Source: Roridomyces roridus
Taxonomy: Eukaryota > Basidiomycota > Agaricomycetes > Agaricales > Mycenaceae
Reading direction: 5' to 3'
Assembly (NCBI GenBank): GCA_029378245.1
Contig: JARKIF010000021.1
Coordinates: forward strand, 1-64,000
Length of the DNA stretch: 64,000 nt
Shown: positions 1 through 11,681 of the stretch, one piece after another
Layout: each line of letters starts with the position of its first letter
Position numbering within the stretch: position 1 is the stretch's first letter
The notes under the pieces: generated by a model
The model's database searches: none
Told to the model about the DNA's origin: nothing
What the model saw: the letters and a program-made list of their open reading frames with translations, nothing else
Made by a program: the position numbers and the translations under genes

Positions 1-86
1 GCTCATCCAATCCGTCCCAAACGCCGGCGGCAATGGCGGGAATCTTTTGGAAGAAACCAACGCAGCTCGTCGCAGTCGTAAAGATT

Positions 87-1382
87 TCAGCATATGACGA
101 ATAGACAGTGATCAATGCCGTCGAAGAAATCGGTACCGAAGGATATGGAGTCGAGGTTCGGGGCTGGGCTCAGTGTGAGTGCGGAAATGAGGGCGTTGGC
201 TTGCAATTGGGTGCTGTAGCCGCCGATGGAGACGACCACAGCGAGGTCGACGATGCTCGGGAGGTCGTGCAGGATGGGTGCGATGAGGGTGTCTTGAGGC
301 GCACCGTGTACGACGAATCTGCGCAGGGGACATGATGAGCGCTCGACGAGAGCAGCGATGAATGGTCCGGATTTGGAGCGTGCGCTCCGAGCATCCGAAT
401 CCCGGAGTTCTTCGAGACCCGGGGTGGTGAGGAGGCCTATTATCTCTATGGACGCTACATAGGCTCGGCGAAGAGAGGGGGGGACGAGGGGTACGCCGGT
501 ATATTCTGTGAAATCGCCCATGATGCGCGCTTGGACTAGGTTGGTCGCTGCGGATAGGATTCGGACGTGCATCCACGTTGGAACGTCGAGATCGTAATGT
601 GTCAATTGCTGAATAGGAAATTGGATGGACGTTGTGAAACCCTCTACGACGCAGAGTTGACGAAGGAGGGGGGCGTTACGGAAGGCGTCGACGGAGTTCA
701 TGTCGGCCTTTGTATGATCGTCGTCCCACTGGAGCCACAATCGATGAAGGAGAGGCACGCGATCCCGAATAGCAGTGAATGCTGGTAGCATCGGGCGTGT
801 CAGGCCCAAGACAGCCTCCTCCCAACGGGGGGACTGCTCCACGAGAAGCTGGAACATTTCCAGTTGAGGCGCGGGGTCGAGTGTCCGTGATGGTATAAAC
901 CAAATCCTCAGACCTCGAGCGCGCTGGATCTGGGTCTTGACGGCCTCCAAAGACCAGGCGTCGCCTCTGCTGTAGCTGATGACGATTCTGGTCCACAACG
1001 ACGGAGTGGATACCGCGATTTGCCTCCAAAGAGAGCTTACTCGCGTCAATACCCACGGACTCTGGCTGAATCCACGGGGGCTGGGAGACACCTCATAAGA
1101 TGGAGGCAGCGTCCAGAGGAAAATGTCGGCCCAAACTTCGGGCGGGATTATTCGGATGGGAGACAAGATTGCTTGATTCTCTGCTCGGAGCACGGAGAGG
1201 GAGGCTTTTTCTGTCTCGAGCAGGGATATCTCGTTGTCGATAGCAACCAAGCGCGCGTCGATTCTGGAGTTTGTGGATCGGACGAGGATGGTGTCTGAGT
1301 CCGACGGTGCTATGTTGGAGTCCAGTAGAGTGAGATGGCTAGATCTAAGTCCACTCGGTTTCAGGGGAGCAATGGAGTGCAT
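87..1382 (-). CDS. F-box-like protein of the agaric leucine-rich type
   Basis: A single-exon frame of 431 codons runs from the first in-frame ATG at 1382 to a TGA at 87. The N-terminal part has a helix rich in E, L and R (LLETEKASLSVLRAEN), followed by the agaric F-box-like core with IRIIPPEVWADIFLWTLP and then a second block around SSLWRQIAVSTPSLWTRI. This order (short coiled coil, F-box-like helix bundle, degenerate leucine-rich tail) is typical of the very large F-box-like families of Agaricomycetes, whose members are presumed substrate adaptors of SCF ubiquitin ligases. The partner and substrate cannot be told from sequence. The frame is open upstream of the ATG but only from non-ATG codons, so the start is inferred. 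The C-terminus ends near the window edge, so a further exon to the left cannot be excluded. Confidence 0.75.
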   Translation of the reverse strand: MHSIAPLKPSGLRSSHLTLLDSNIAPSDSDTILVRSTNSRIDARLVAIDNEISLLETEKASLSVLRAENQAILSPIRIIPPEVWADIFLWTLPPSYEVSPSPRGFSQSPWVLTRVSSLWRQIAVSTPSLWTRIVISYSRGDAWSLEAVKTQIQRARGLRIWFIPSRTLDPAPQLEMFQLLVEQSPRWEEAVLGLTRPMLPAFTAIRDRVPLLHRLWLQWDDDHTKADMNSVDAFRNAPLLRQLCVVEGFTTSIQFPIQQLTHYDLDVPTWMHVRILSAATNLVQARIMGDFTEYTGVPLVPPSLRRAYVASIEIIGLLTTPGLEELRDSDARSARSKSGPFIAALVERSSCPLRRFVVHGAPQDTLIAPILHDLPSIVDLAVVVSIGGYSTQLQANALISALTLSPAPNLDSISFGTDFFDGIDHCLFVIC

Positions 1383-1454
1383 TAACGTCGGAGAGCAAGA
1401 CGAGGAGTCAGATCTAGTCAGAGTCGGTAGAGAGGAGGACGGATCAAAAACCAA

Positions 1455-2544
1455 ACAAACAAATCTTGACTAACGACCGTTGAACGACCGTCACCATGGC
1501 ACGATACTCAAGTAGCGTAGCTCTTGCCATTTTCTCCGACTGACCCGGATTGCGACGGTACGTCTTTTTTTCATCCAATTCGTCTCAGTTCATCTTCATA
1601 TAACTTCATTCACAATACTCATATGATCAGCATCTCATGCATGTCCGCGCTCTTCTGTGGCTCAAACCTCTGAGGACCAATGCTCTATGAGCGTAGCTAC
1701 ATACCATGTAGCTGTACCGAGTAAGGCACGACCATCTCAGTAAAGCCTCGTGTCTAACGCTTCCCTTCAGTTTCCACGAAGCTCCCTCGCCTCAGGCTCG
1801 TCTTCCTCGCTCCTTCCTCGCGTATCTATACCCCCCCAAACACATGTTCCCTCCGTCACGAAGAGGCTTAAATACGAGGCCCATACCCATCCCTCCCAGC
1901 GACATCTACATGGCCGACGCCGAATTTCGTGCTCAGTCAGCCCGCGACCTCAAGCCGACGTGGGTCAAGCCGCTCGACACCGCCTCGCATCGGTTCTCTC
2001 GCATCTCGAGTGCTGCAGCCAGCACTCGATTGTGGGTTCTCATGAATCAGCAAGAGCCCGCCAGTGCGCCCCACATACCCTGGAAATGACCAGAAACCCC
2101 CCGGGTACCCTCCCCTTGCCAGTAACTTGAGATGGAGGTGTCCGATTCGAAACCGGATTGGTCAATTTTGCCATCTGCTACTCGCTTTTCTTTTTCCCTG
2201 CCATGTTCTAGGTTCAGATATCCACCAAAGGTCCATTTACTTGCAACAGCCGTCATCAGGGTTCTTCGGTCACGAACAATACCTACTTGGTTGTTCTCAC
2301 CGTTTCGACGGAATGTCAAAAAATCCCTTCAACCGAACGCCGGTGGCGGGATTCGAACCCACACGGCACCCGGGGGTTCTAGCTTTCGTTTGGACAAGCT
2401 CATTGCTTGAGAAGTTGAGGTCAACATTCAAACATTTATTGGACGTTGAACGTTTTGAACGTTGATTGAGTGGAAATTGCTCTTGAACTTGGGAGGCATC
2501 TGTCCTTGGGGCAAACAAATTCTCGAATCATTATTGCAGTTCAT
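1455..2544. other. Intergenic stretch, no convincing gene
   Basis: No frame here has family motifs. A short plus-strand frame starting at an ATG at 1910 (about 60 codons, ending at 2089) is the only candidate and lacks any recognisable domain. A tRNA T-arm-like string on the minus strand at 2345-2360 has no matching acceptor or anticodon arm. Confidence 0.4.
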
Positions 2545-2546
2545 TA

Positions 2547-2972
2547 GATGGTTTGTGCAAAAGCCGCATGAACCGCATCTCCGTGCGGCTTTTTGGCATT
2601 GTGCATAACCGCACGAAATAAACGAGTGGTGATCAATCAGAGATGTGATGCGGATCAATCCTATCAGTCCGGCAGTGATCATAGGCTTTGCCGACTGCCG
2701 GATCGGCCATGTCAGCCACCTGCGAGCCGAATCGAACGGCAATGGTCAACAGCTCCACCATGACCTCAGCATGATGTCCGAACTCTTCTCGCCTGTGCCG
2801 GACTCCAGTGGGCTCCACACTCAACGTGGGACAGGATGGGCCGTGATCGGCGATCTATCGGCATCGTGCGTGCCGCCAGAAGCCGTGGACCCGAGAAATC
2901 AGACCGACACGAAAGCCGCATGCGGCTTTGTACAATGCCATAAAAAGCCGCGCGGCTTTTGCACAACCCATC
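2547..2972. mobile_element. MITE-like element with palindromic subterminal arms and TA duplication
   Basis: The two ends are inverted copies: the left end reads GATGGTTTGTGCAAAAGCCG and the reverse complement of the right end reads GATGGGTTGTGCAAAAGCCG. The similarity continues inward through GCGGCTTTTTGGCATTGT on the left and a matching block on the right. The element is flanked by TA at 2545-2546 and 2973-2974, as expected for a Tc1/mariner-type target duplication. Inside the right arm are two perfect palindromes, AAAGCCGCATGCGGCTTT (about 2913-2930) and AAAAGCCGCGCGGCTTTT (2943-2960). There is no transposase frame, so it would be non-autonomous. The superfamily is inferred only from the TA flank. 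Confidence 0.7.
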
Positions 2973-2974
2973 TA

Positions 2975-3791
2975 TTCAAATTTCAAAATGGATAATGGTT
3001 GGCAAAAAACAATCATCGGGTTTTCTTCGGCCATACAAAGTAAAAAGGTTCATTTGCGTCGCCCGGTCGGCAGTGGTTGGCCCTCCAATTTGAAAGCACA
3101 ATGTATGAAATTCAACCTGATTCAAGGTGAAGTAGCCGAAAAGAATCCAACACAGTGCATGCCCATGCTGCCGTCGGGAGTCGAACCCACCATTTCATTT
3201 TTGAAGCAGAGCTCCAAGGTGTATGTATGTAGGACCCTGCAGCCAGATGAACGAGGACGGCGCCAAAGGCCTATATATCCTGAAACCCTCCTAGCAATTG
3301 CATAGATCTCGCCAGGAACATGGTGTAGGTTGACAAAGTGACACGGACCGGTTGGCGTGGGATATAAGTTCACCACTGCCGTCGATTCCTTCGTCCCTGT
3401 GCCTTCCTGGCCTTGCAAGACACCCCATTCGATGCCCTCTTGTCTTCATACGAAACCCGATCACAACAGAATAAGCGGGGCACCTGACTGACGGGGAGGG
3501 GTTGATATGAAACTCTGCCCAGGAGGACTGGATTTTAAGCAGCTCTTTCGACCAGTCCTGGAGACGGCTGATGATGCTCATCATACGCAGAATAAGAATA
3601 TCAAGAGAGAAGTAAAACTGTAGCAGAGAGAGGAAGCCGATCGAACCCATAAAAAGCACCGCCGAGGAGCCGAGTGATTGATTTCGGCCTTGGCGGACCT
3701 TCTTGTGTGGACACGGGCAGGCGACGGCAAGGCTCTCCGCTTCCTCCCTTCTCCACACTCCTCCACGACTGGCGACGACCCCCACACGACC
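2975..3791. other. Intergenic stretch, presumed promoter of the glucanase gene
   Basis: No supported gene. A second isolated T-arm-like string lies on the minus strand near 3173-3188. The last few hundred bases are presumably the 5' region of the downstream glucanase gene; no clear TATA box was recognised. Confidence 0.35.
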
Positions 3792-6325
3792 ATGCAAGAA
3801 CGGGAGCATACCGCCCCCTTTGTTCTCCACCCCGACTCACCTGCTTCCCGCCCGCTGACTGTCGCTGGCACCGAATCGTTCAGGGACTCGTACGCCGGCG
3901 CGGAGACGTCGCATAACAACTCGAGCGCCCTCCTCGGTGCCGGTGCCGCTGGGGCACGGGACTCTTTCTACACTGATAAGGCTGCTACAGGTGGTGGACG
4001 ACCGAGAGGCCGGGGAATCCTCATGCGCGTTCTGCTGGGCCTCGCAGTGCTGGTTGTCGTCGTACTCGCAGTGGTACTCCCGGTTTACTTTTTAGTTGTC
4101 AAACCGCGGAACCACCACAACTTGTCGTCCTCTTCCTCTCCTTCCTCCAATACCGACCCAAGCGGGGGGACCAGCTCCAGCAATCCGAGCGGTGGGGGTG
4201 ATGGCACGAGCGGTGGTACTACTCCGGGTGGTGCAGCCGCTGTGACGACGGGCGGCGATGGGAGCACGGTCACCACGTCCACCGGGGACACGTTCACGTA
4301 TTCGAACAAGTTTGGTGGCTACTGGGTTTCTGATCCTGCCGATCCCTTCAACGATGGCGCGAGTCCGAACAGTTGGACGCCTCCGCTGAATACGAGCTGG
4401 GATTTTGCCATGGATCGGATCTATGGTGTCAATCTGGGAGGATGGTTCGTCCTCGAGCCTTTCATCGCACCCGCGCTGTTCCAGGCGTATCCATCCGCCA
4501 AGGATGAATGGAGTCTGTCTGCGCTCATGGCTGCTGACGGCACGCTTCAGAGCAAGATGGAGGAGCACTATGATACCTTCATCGTACGTCCTTCTTATTT
4601 TAATCATATGAACGCTGACATTGGGTTCGCAGACGGAGCAAGACATTGCCCAAATTGCGGGTGCGGGGCTCAATTGGGTTCGCCTGCCCATTCCGTTTTG
4701 GGCCATCGGGTTAGTCTGCCTCGACTCTCTACATACATCCACTCAACTTGTCTCAGCACCTGGTCCGACGTCGGTGTCGCACCCGACGGCAGCACCGTCA
4801 GCGAACCGTTCCTTGAGGGCGTCGCGTGGAAGTGCGTGTCCCTTTTCATCTCTGAACCCCACATTCACCGTTGTACAGGTACATCGTCCGCATGCTCGGC
4901 TGGGCGCGAAAGTATGGGATTCGCGTCAACCTCGATCTCCATACCATGCCCGGATCTCAGAATGGTAGGTCTCTTACCATGTGTGGGCGCCCTGTGCTTA
5001 TATGTCGCAGGCTACAACCACTCCGGCAAAGGTGGCCAAGTCAACTTCCTCAACGGTATCATGGGCATCGCGAACGCGCAACGCGCGCTGGACTACATAC
5101 GTACGATCACGGAGTTCATTTCGCAGCCCGAGTACAAGAATGTGGTACCAGTTTTTGGCATCATGAACGAAGCGCTGCTCAAGACGATCGGAAGAGCACA
5201 GTTGACGAGCTTGTTTGTCCCTTTCTCCTGCAACTAATTCGGCATTGATCTCGACTACTTATTCAGCTACCTGGAGGCGCACGACATGATTCGCGGTATC
5301 ACTGGATTTGGCAACGGGCCGTACATATCCATCCACGACGGGTTCGACGGGCTGTCCAACTGGGCGGGATTCCTCGAGGGCTCCGACCGCATCATGCTTG
5401 ACACGCATCCTTACTTCGCGTTTAACCGCCAGCCGAACACTGCACCTGTGGCTACGGGTACGGATCCCAAGAGTGCGGGAGGACAGTGGCCGAAGCAGGC
5501 GTGTAATTCTTGGGCATCCTCTATCACTAATAGGTGGGTCTCTCTCTCTCTTTTTATTTGGTCTTGTGAATTGGTTACTTCTAGTCGTTCGGCGGTGGGG
5601 GTGACTGTTGCGGGAGAGTTTAGCAACGGGATTAACGACTGCGGGCTTTACTTGAATGGCGTCAATGGGTCGACGTCCTACGGCGGGGATTGCAATGATT
5701 GGCAGGACTCGTCGAATTGGAGTGCGGCGACCAAGGCTGGGCTTTTGCAGTTTGCGCTCGCCAGTATGGATGCGATGCAGGATTGGTCAGTCTCTACTTA
5801 TCTCCTCTTGCATTTCATTCCCTGATGTTTTGTAGGTTCTTCTGGACGTGGAAGATCGGGAACTCCACGAGCGGGATCGTCGAGTCACCTTTGTGGTCCT
5901 ACCAAGCGGGGTTGGGAGGCGGGTGGATGCCGACTGATCCCCGGACGGCAGCGGGCAAGTGCGCCGCGTTGGGCGTCGATGTCAATCCTTTTGACGGCAC
6001 GTATCAATCGTGGCAGACTGGTGGGCAGGGCGCCGGGACGATTGCGCCTGAATCGATAAAGGACTTTGGGCAGTGGCCGCCTAAGACGGTGTCGAATGTG
6101 GATGGGCCGCTTGGGTTTTTGGCGACGTATACAGCGACGGGGAGTGTGCTGACGTTGATGTATGCCACGCCGACGCCGACGCCGGCGCCCACGGTGAGTG
6201 TGAGCGTGGATGGGTGGGCGAATCCGAGTGATACGGCGTCGTTTGTGACTGCTGTGGCGGGGTGCACGTATACGAATGCGTGGAGTGCGCTTAACCTGCC
6301 TGCCCCGACGGCCGCGTGCAAGTGA
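3792..6325 (+). CDS. Membrane-anchored exo-beta-1,3-glucanase, GH5
   Basis: Eight exons: 3792-4583, 4633-4709, 4757-4831, 4879-4964, 5011-5212, 5267-5533, 5585-5785 and 5836-6325. Every junction is GT-AG, phases agree, and the product is 729 residues. It begins with a cytosolic tail of about 75 residues, then a single membrane span (MRVLLGLAVLVVVVLAVVLP), then a Ser/Thr/Gly-rich stalk, then the GH5 domain, giving a type II membrane topology. Family marks are YGVNLGGWFVLEPFI, NWVRLPIPFWAIG, RVNLDLHTMPGSQNG, the acid/base glutamate in FGIMNEAL, and DTHPYFAF. Related fungal enzymes release glucose from beta-1,3-glucan ends during wall remodelling. The His/Gly loop NHSGKGG is also typical. Upstream in-frame ATG-less sequence and the fit of the tail support this start. 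Confidence 0.93.
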
Positions 6326-7995
6326 GCGTTCTGCTTTTGTTTATTCTTATTCGGGGGTTGGGATTGTTCGTTCGTTCGTTACTTATTGGACATTTTTTAT
6401 GCAGTAGTGCTTATATGTAACTAACTTGACCGGATACAGCACCAAGAGCCGGCATCAAACTGAATCGTTGAGGCTTGGACCCAAGAGGGACCTTTTTGTA
6501 TCCCGTTTTCTGTTCTATTTACTTACGCCGACGCATTCTAGACTGGGAAAACACGGGTGGACCATCACGCCGCGGAGCAACCGAAAGGAATATGTCGTAC
6601 ATTAAATTTTGAGGTGCGAAGATGAACTTGATTTCCTATGGACACTGGGGAATTTCTTATTTATGTCCCATAAGGCTCGCCAACCCAAAATATTGTGCAG
6701 TTCATATTGTGTAGTTGCTCCACATCTCATAAGTAGACTCCAAGCAGTTTGCTGGTGCTCAGGTACTCCGAGCACCCGGTATTTCTCTTTCACATTGTCA
6801 CCGCACTTCTTCTTTCTCCTCGGCCTCTTTACCCCACGGCTCCTCTGACGAAAAGACCAAGTTCACGGCTCGAAATAAACATTCCCGTGTGTCGCAACGC
6901 ACCTGCGTGGAGCCCAAAAGTGTCAGATTCACGGAACCTTTACAGCACGCTTGCCTCGAGGCTCGCATCACTCATTTATGTTCTTCTGACATTCTCCAAT
7001 CCGCTACATAGCCAAATCTCCAATCAGTCATTCCTGTATCCGACTGCAACGCATTACGGTTGAGAATCATTGAAGCTGTCCATCCCTTCTGGCATTTTTG
7101 TGATCTACATCCTACTATTCCGGTGTTCCGTCTTGGTTCCGCCTCAAAATCAAGTGGTCAGCGCGAGGAATTCGGGCATTTCTGGCCATAGCTTGGGACC
7201 CGGAATAATTCAGACGTGACGAAGATCTACACCACTCGGACACCTGATTAAACTCGCTGCCTGTTGACGTTCCTCTCACTCGGTCAAATGAATCATGAGC
7301 GGCGATTTCGAACACACCTAGTCGATGGCCAGTGAGACTCTGAGAGTTCCGACCAGTGACTGACGTCGTCGAGTCAGGTAAGGACTCGAATATTCGCCTG
7401 CTGAGAACGGAGTCGTCACGAAAATGTCAGCTACGACACAGTAAGAATCTCCGTCAACAGGTTGCAGTGGATCCGGAGTACTTGTGAAAAAGAAGGGACG
7501 GTCCATTTTAGTTCGGGAATAACTCAACGCCCCCGAGAATGATAGTTGTGCCTTGGAGCGACTAGAAGACGCCTCGTGGAGCTCAACTATGGGTCGTAAA
7601 TCGTCTCGGAGCTGGGGCAATTGTATGAATCCTGCTGGGACCGCTCTCGTGTTCAACAAAGGTGCGGCGGTTCCGGAACAATTCGCTGAATTTCCCTTCT
7701 GTCAACTAACTACTGGATTTTGAGCACCGTGTGGACACATGGGCAGTACGTCAAATGTTTCAAAAGGTGACGCGTGGGAATACATTCGCAGACGTTCTTC
7801 TTTACTGTGGAGCCGTGAGGTGATTAGACGGCACGGCATACGGCGGCACGGGCGGTCACTCTCACTGTGCCCTCGCGTAGACCAAGGCGTAGTCGGAGGT
7901 GATAGGAATCTAACCAAAGGTCGGGTGTGCGAAATAACCTGCCCTCGAAATTAGAATAAAGTAATATCGAATGAGGTCACCGCAACCTGGAACAG
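6326..7995. other. Intergenic stretch of about 1.7 kb, no supported gene
   Basis: Only short frames without family motifs occur here. The far right end is the promoter side of the hydrophobin gene. Confidence 0.4.
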
Positions 7996-8003
7996 TTTAA
8001 AAG
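7996..8003 (+). promoter_or_regulatory. TATA-like box of the hydrophobin gene
   Basis: TTTAAAAG lies about 62 nt upstream of the hydrophobin ATG, a usual distance for a fungal TATA element plus a short leader. Confidence 0.4.
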
Positions 8004-8064
8004 CAGCGTGCATCCATCGGGTTTCTGCAGTTTCCGAACACCCCTCGAAAGCACCAACACAACC

Positions 8065-8364
8065 ATGCAGTTCTCTCTCCTCACCGCAGCCTTCTTCGCC
8101 GTCGCCGCCATGGCCAACCCGCTCGAGGTCCGCAACAGCGCGCCCCCCGCTCCCGCTTGCGCGAACGGCGCCCTCTTCTCCGTCGCGCAGTGCTGCTCCA
8201 GCATCATCCTCGGCATCGCTGCCCTCGACTGCGTGACTGCCCCCGACGGTACCAACGCCGACAACTTTGTGGAGGTCTGCGAGGACCAGGGCGCGCGCGA
8301 GGCCGGCTGCTGTGTCGTCCCCGTGGCCGGCCAGGCCCTCCTCTGCGAGCCTGCCGCCATTTAA
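8065..8364 (+). CDS. Small secreted hydrophobin with class II cysteine pattern
   Basis: An intronless frame of 99 residues starts at an ATG in the context CAACCATGC. It has a signal peptide (MQFSLLTAAFFAVAAMA), a short spacer and eight cysteines. The spacing is C-x10-CC-x11-C-x15-C-x9-CC-x10-C, and the tail reads CCVVPVAGQALLCEPAAI. Short spacing before the last cysteine pair and the PVAxQALLC block match class II hydrophobins of the Trichoderma HFB type, not the longer and more variable class I proteins normal in mushrooms. Such proteins self-assemble at air-water or wall surfaces. The coding sequence is strongly C-ending at third positions. Class II genes of ascomycetes often carry introns; none is needed here. 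The family call is firm; the ancestry (old retention or horizontal transfer) is open. Confidence 0.85.
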   Translation: MQFSLLTAAFFAVAAMANPLEVRNSAPPAPACANGALFSVAQCCSSIILGIAALDCVTAPDGTNADNFVEVCEDQGAREAGCCVVPVAGQALLCEPAAI

Positions 8365-8804
8365 ATGGCTCGTTGGTATGTTTTCTCCTTGTCACTACTT
8401 AATGAAACTGCACACTGAGCCAATTTGATGTAGCTGTAACCGCACGGAAACCATCGTCGTCACGCCGGTCTTCGTCCTTGCTGCCGCCACTGTTTTGTTA
8501 CTTTGATCGTTGGATTTGGAGCTTTGTTATACGTAGCGGAAAAGACGGAAAAAAGAGAAGAGAGGGAGAGGTTGTGTAGCCGGCGGTGTTTTGTTTTGTT
8601 TTTCCATCCCTCGGAGGACTCTTTTGAATGAAATTGCCATGTTGATTCACGATGCCCAGGCCCTTGACGAAAATTGGGATGAGTTTCAAGTTTAAACTTT
8701 GTACTGCATGTGATTGAATGTTGAACGAACGTATTTATTATGTAAAGCGAGGCCAGCTACAACTACAACCACTAGAATATATCCTTGTGCATGCGCTCCG
8801 AAGC
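8365..8804. other. Intergenic stretch between convergent genes
   Basis: This is the 3' side of both the hydrophobin gene and the minus-strand DUF6534 gene. No coding frame or repeat was recognised. A GT...AG pair just after the hydrophobin stop could be a 3' UTR intron. Confidence 0.3.
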
Positions 8805-10122
8805 CTACAAAACAGAGGGACTCAGATCCTTGGTCTGGACAGAGGAAGGACGGGTAGATACCGCATCGACGTTGTACTTGTATTCAGCTCCAGCTCCTTC
8901 GTCAATCCGGACGATAGCCGTGCGATGGACGTCTGTGTTCGGACTGTTAGCCTCAGGCGAAACAACGGAAGATGAAACGGAGAGAAACGCACGGATGCCA
9001 CCAAGAGACTCGGTACCACTCGGCGTCGTTTGGGGCCGAGTCTGCGGACGATTCGCATGACCATGGCCAGGCGATCCACCCGAATTGGCATCGGCGCCGT
9101 GAACCACGATACCAGATCGCATGTTGAGGTTGTACATCAGAGTGAGGGTGTAACACCGACTGAGGATGTATCCGAACATGGTGGTGACGTTGCTGGTGTT
9201 GTCGGTGAGGAATGTGACGAGGCAGATGACGGCAAGGAGGGAGGTGAGGATGCCGGTTTGGAGGGTGATGTGACTGAATCGTGTGATGACGCTACGGTTT
9301 TTTTGCAATGCGGGTGTGACGGCTCGAAGTTGCCAGAGGAGCTAGAGTGGGCGGTTAGAGTGAGAGGTGGGAGCGGTAAGGTAGGGGCGGACCGTCAGCG
9401 CCACTGTGACATCCACGACAGCGGAGGCGACGAGCCAGAGAGTGACCGAGTCGATGAAACGGTGTCGTTCTGCTGGGCTTGGGTACTTGATGATGAGGAC
9501 GGTGGTCATGATACATCCGGTCAGCTGGATCAGGCTCAGTAAACGAAAGAGTGCGGCTTGTCACAACAAAAACGCACAGCAGCAAAAGCAGTTAGCGCCA
9601 TCAGAAGCGACGCTATGTATTGCTTCGTCCTGCGGAAAGCTGGGTGAATCACAGAGGTCGGGTAGACAAATACACGCACCTTCGCATGCATCGGATGATG
9701 AGCCAAGTCTGGGTGATGAAGGCGGTCACCCCGGTTGTGATAATGTAGAGGTAGAGGGCTCCGTTTGTGAGGTTGACAAACGACGGTTCGCCCCAATGAG
9801 TGACACAGTACTGTACGATCAAAGTCAGGGGACAAAAACACTGTGCGAGAATGAGAGACGTACGCCGTATACTATTGCGTAGTTGGCTGCCACACACACA
9901 GTGTCGACGGAGAGGGCTGCCCCGACGGTGAGTTTGCTGAAGATCGAGTCCTTGGCACCGATTTGGTAGTATCGGTAGACCTCGACCCACTCGAGGACGT
10001 AGAGAATGCTGTTGACCCATGAACCAATCATGAGGGCGCTGCAAATTCGTTGAGCATCGGACGGAGACTGAGGTGCTGGATCCATACCCGATGACCTTGT
10101 CCAACGAGAACGGGTACGACAT
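8805..10122 (-). CDS. DUF6534 integral membrane protein
   Basis: Six exons in transcript order: 10122-10088, 10038-9864, 9810-9680, 9629-9578, 9524-9393 and 9341-8805; all GT-AG, in phase, 353 residues. The start MSYPFSLDKVIGALMIG matches the usual DUF6534 opening, in which a conserved D-K pair precedes a Gly-Ala-rich first helix. About seven hydrophobic segments follow, including YLYIITTGVTAFITQTWLII and TLQTGILTSLLAVICLVTFL, and a hydrophilic cytosolic tail of roughly 100 residues. DUF6534 proteins form large agaric families of unknown function, sometimes compared with receptors. A related gene lies at 14106 on the other strand; in both copies the first exon ends after the second base of the same Gly codon. 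Confidence 0.85.
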
Positions 10123-10908
10123 GGTGGGTAAGGTGGCAAAGGGAAGGTCGAGGGGAGCGGGACAAAGAATTTCATTTAACGCCCTCCCCTTTAAGACGGT
10201 GGCGACAGGCCTGATCGATGGATAGGAGTGTGATGTCTCCTTGCGAAGTCCGACATCACTCCGCTCAGGTCTCGATCGTTCCGTCGTCCATCATGGTGCG
10301 TTTACCCCTAATCCAGCAGCTTTCTGATTCGGCCGTAGTCCTCCGAGTTCATTTCATCCAGCGGCATTCCAACCAGGCTAGAGCTTCCCGGGTTCAAAAG
10401 CTGCCACGTTGCTGCGAAGACGCCCACGCTATCAGATGCGTGTTGATACTCTCCGGTAGCGGCTGCATTTTGTCCCTGACCCCTGTGAGATAGGAACTCC
10501 CACGGCAATCCGGATGCCGATTAATCCGGTAGCCCAAGTCGATTGTCGGTGGGAGCTCCACGGAAAAAGGAGCGCATCAATCGACGCACAGAGCGGCAAG
10601 AAGTGGATAATTGTCGGACCTATAAGGTTATTAGAGAGTGATATTAACGAAACGAAGTGGAGAGGGATTGAAGACGCTATGTACGGTAGACAAAGGCCAC
10701 GGGGATCAGGGGTTGACATAGCCGAGTGTGTAGCCCGAGTCGCCGCACCTGTGAAAACTCATTTCCCGCTGGGACAGTATAACCAAGAGAGGAAGCCGAG
10801 CGAGAAAAAGCTTTTCGAGCTGGGAGAATTCAACCAAGAGCGGAAGCAGAGTATGAGATAAATAAATGTCACTGTCCCAAGCGCAAGCGACCCACCCACC
10901 CCCGCACC
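10123..10908. other. Divergent intergenic region
   Basis: Separates the minus-strand DUF6534 gene from the plus-strand DUF6593 gene. No coding frame was recognised. An A/T-rich GATAAATAAATG block just before 10870 could serve as the core promoter of the DUF6593 gene. Confidence 0.3.
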
Positions 10909-11681
10909 ATGTCTGAAGAGGCCGTCGCCATCCCGCGAGTTATGACGCTCGAGCTCGCTACCAACAGCGTACGCAACACCACCTTCTCTACATCGGACGA
11001 CGACCCGTACTACGAGGTCGTCACCCGGTTCTGGCACCCGCACGTCACCAAGATCAATAAACTCGACCTCGTGTCTGGTGCGATGAACACCGTCTGCGAG
11101 ATCAACAACGAGGGGAGCGATGTCAAGATTCGGTTCGCCAGCAACGACCCGGATAAGATCACCGTCGAGCCCGTGCAGCGGGGGAAGAAGACGAATGGGC
11201 CGCCGTTGGGAGAGTGGGTGTCGACAGAATCGATTTTGAAGTTGGCGCCAGAGAGACCGTGCGTGATACCTCTTCCTAGCAGCGACGTTGCTGATTGCGG
11301 GTTTTAAATTAGTGGAGGGATTTTCACCGATTCAGATGGGACGAGGTACCGCTGGAAGACGCATAACAGGAACTTGTTGGTACGTGATGTAGGCCGACGA
11401 TACGATGCGATGTTAACTGGGGCGAGCAGCTCATCCGTTGTGACGACGATACGAGGCTTCCTGTTGCAGTCTACCATCGGTATAAACGCCATCTGGGCTT
11501 CTGGCGGATGCGGAAACACGCGCAGCTCGAGATAAAGCAGCCCGATGTTATAAAGAACATGGAGGGATTGATTGGTGAGTGTCTTTGTCCGAGTATTGAG
11601 ACTCGTAGAGCTGATGAGCGGGTGTCAGCGACGTATCTGCTGGTGGAGCGCCAGAGGCGTCATCCTATCAGCTTGAAGTAA
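10909..11681 (+). CDS. DUF6593 protein, compact form
   Basis: Four exons: 10909-11258, 11313-11379, 11430-11574 and 11629-11681; 204 residues, phases consistent. The opening MTLELATNSVRNTTFST (after a short leader), the central GIFTDSDGTRYRWKTHNRNLL and the C-terminal LLVERQRRHPISL follow the DUF6593 order known from agaric proteins: an N-terminal strand pair, a 'D-G-x-x-Y-R-W' strand, and a final strand after a methionine-rich turn. The function is unknown. Two more divergent DUF6593-like genes lie at 33 and 34.6 kb, so the family is represented three times in this window. Confidence 0.8.

Noticed and set aside
1750..2130. Possible gene upstream of the MITE
   Set aside because: Start is not ATG, no motif, and competing frames are equally open.
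2345..2360. tRNA gene on the minus strand (GGGTTCGAATCCCGCC T-arm)
   Set aside because: No matching 5' acceptor, D-arm or anticodon stem within 120 nt; at best a tRNA fragment or SINE head.
3173..3188. Second tRNA-like T-arm on the minus strand
   Set aside because: Same reason: only the T-arm pattern is present.
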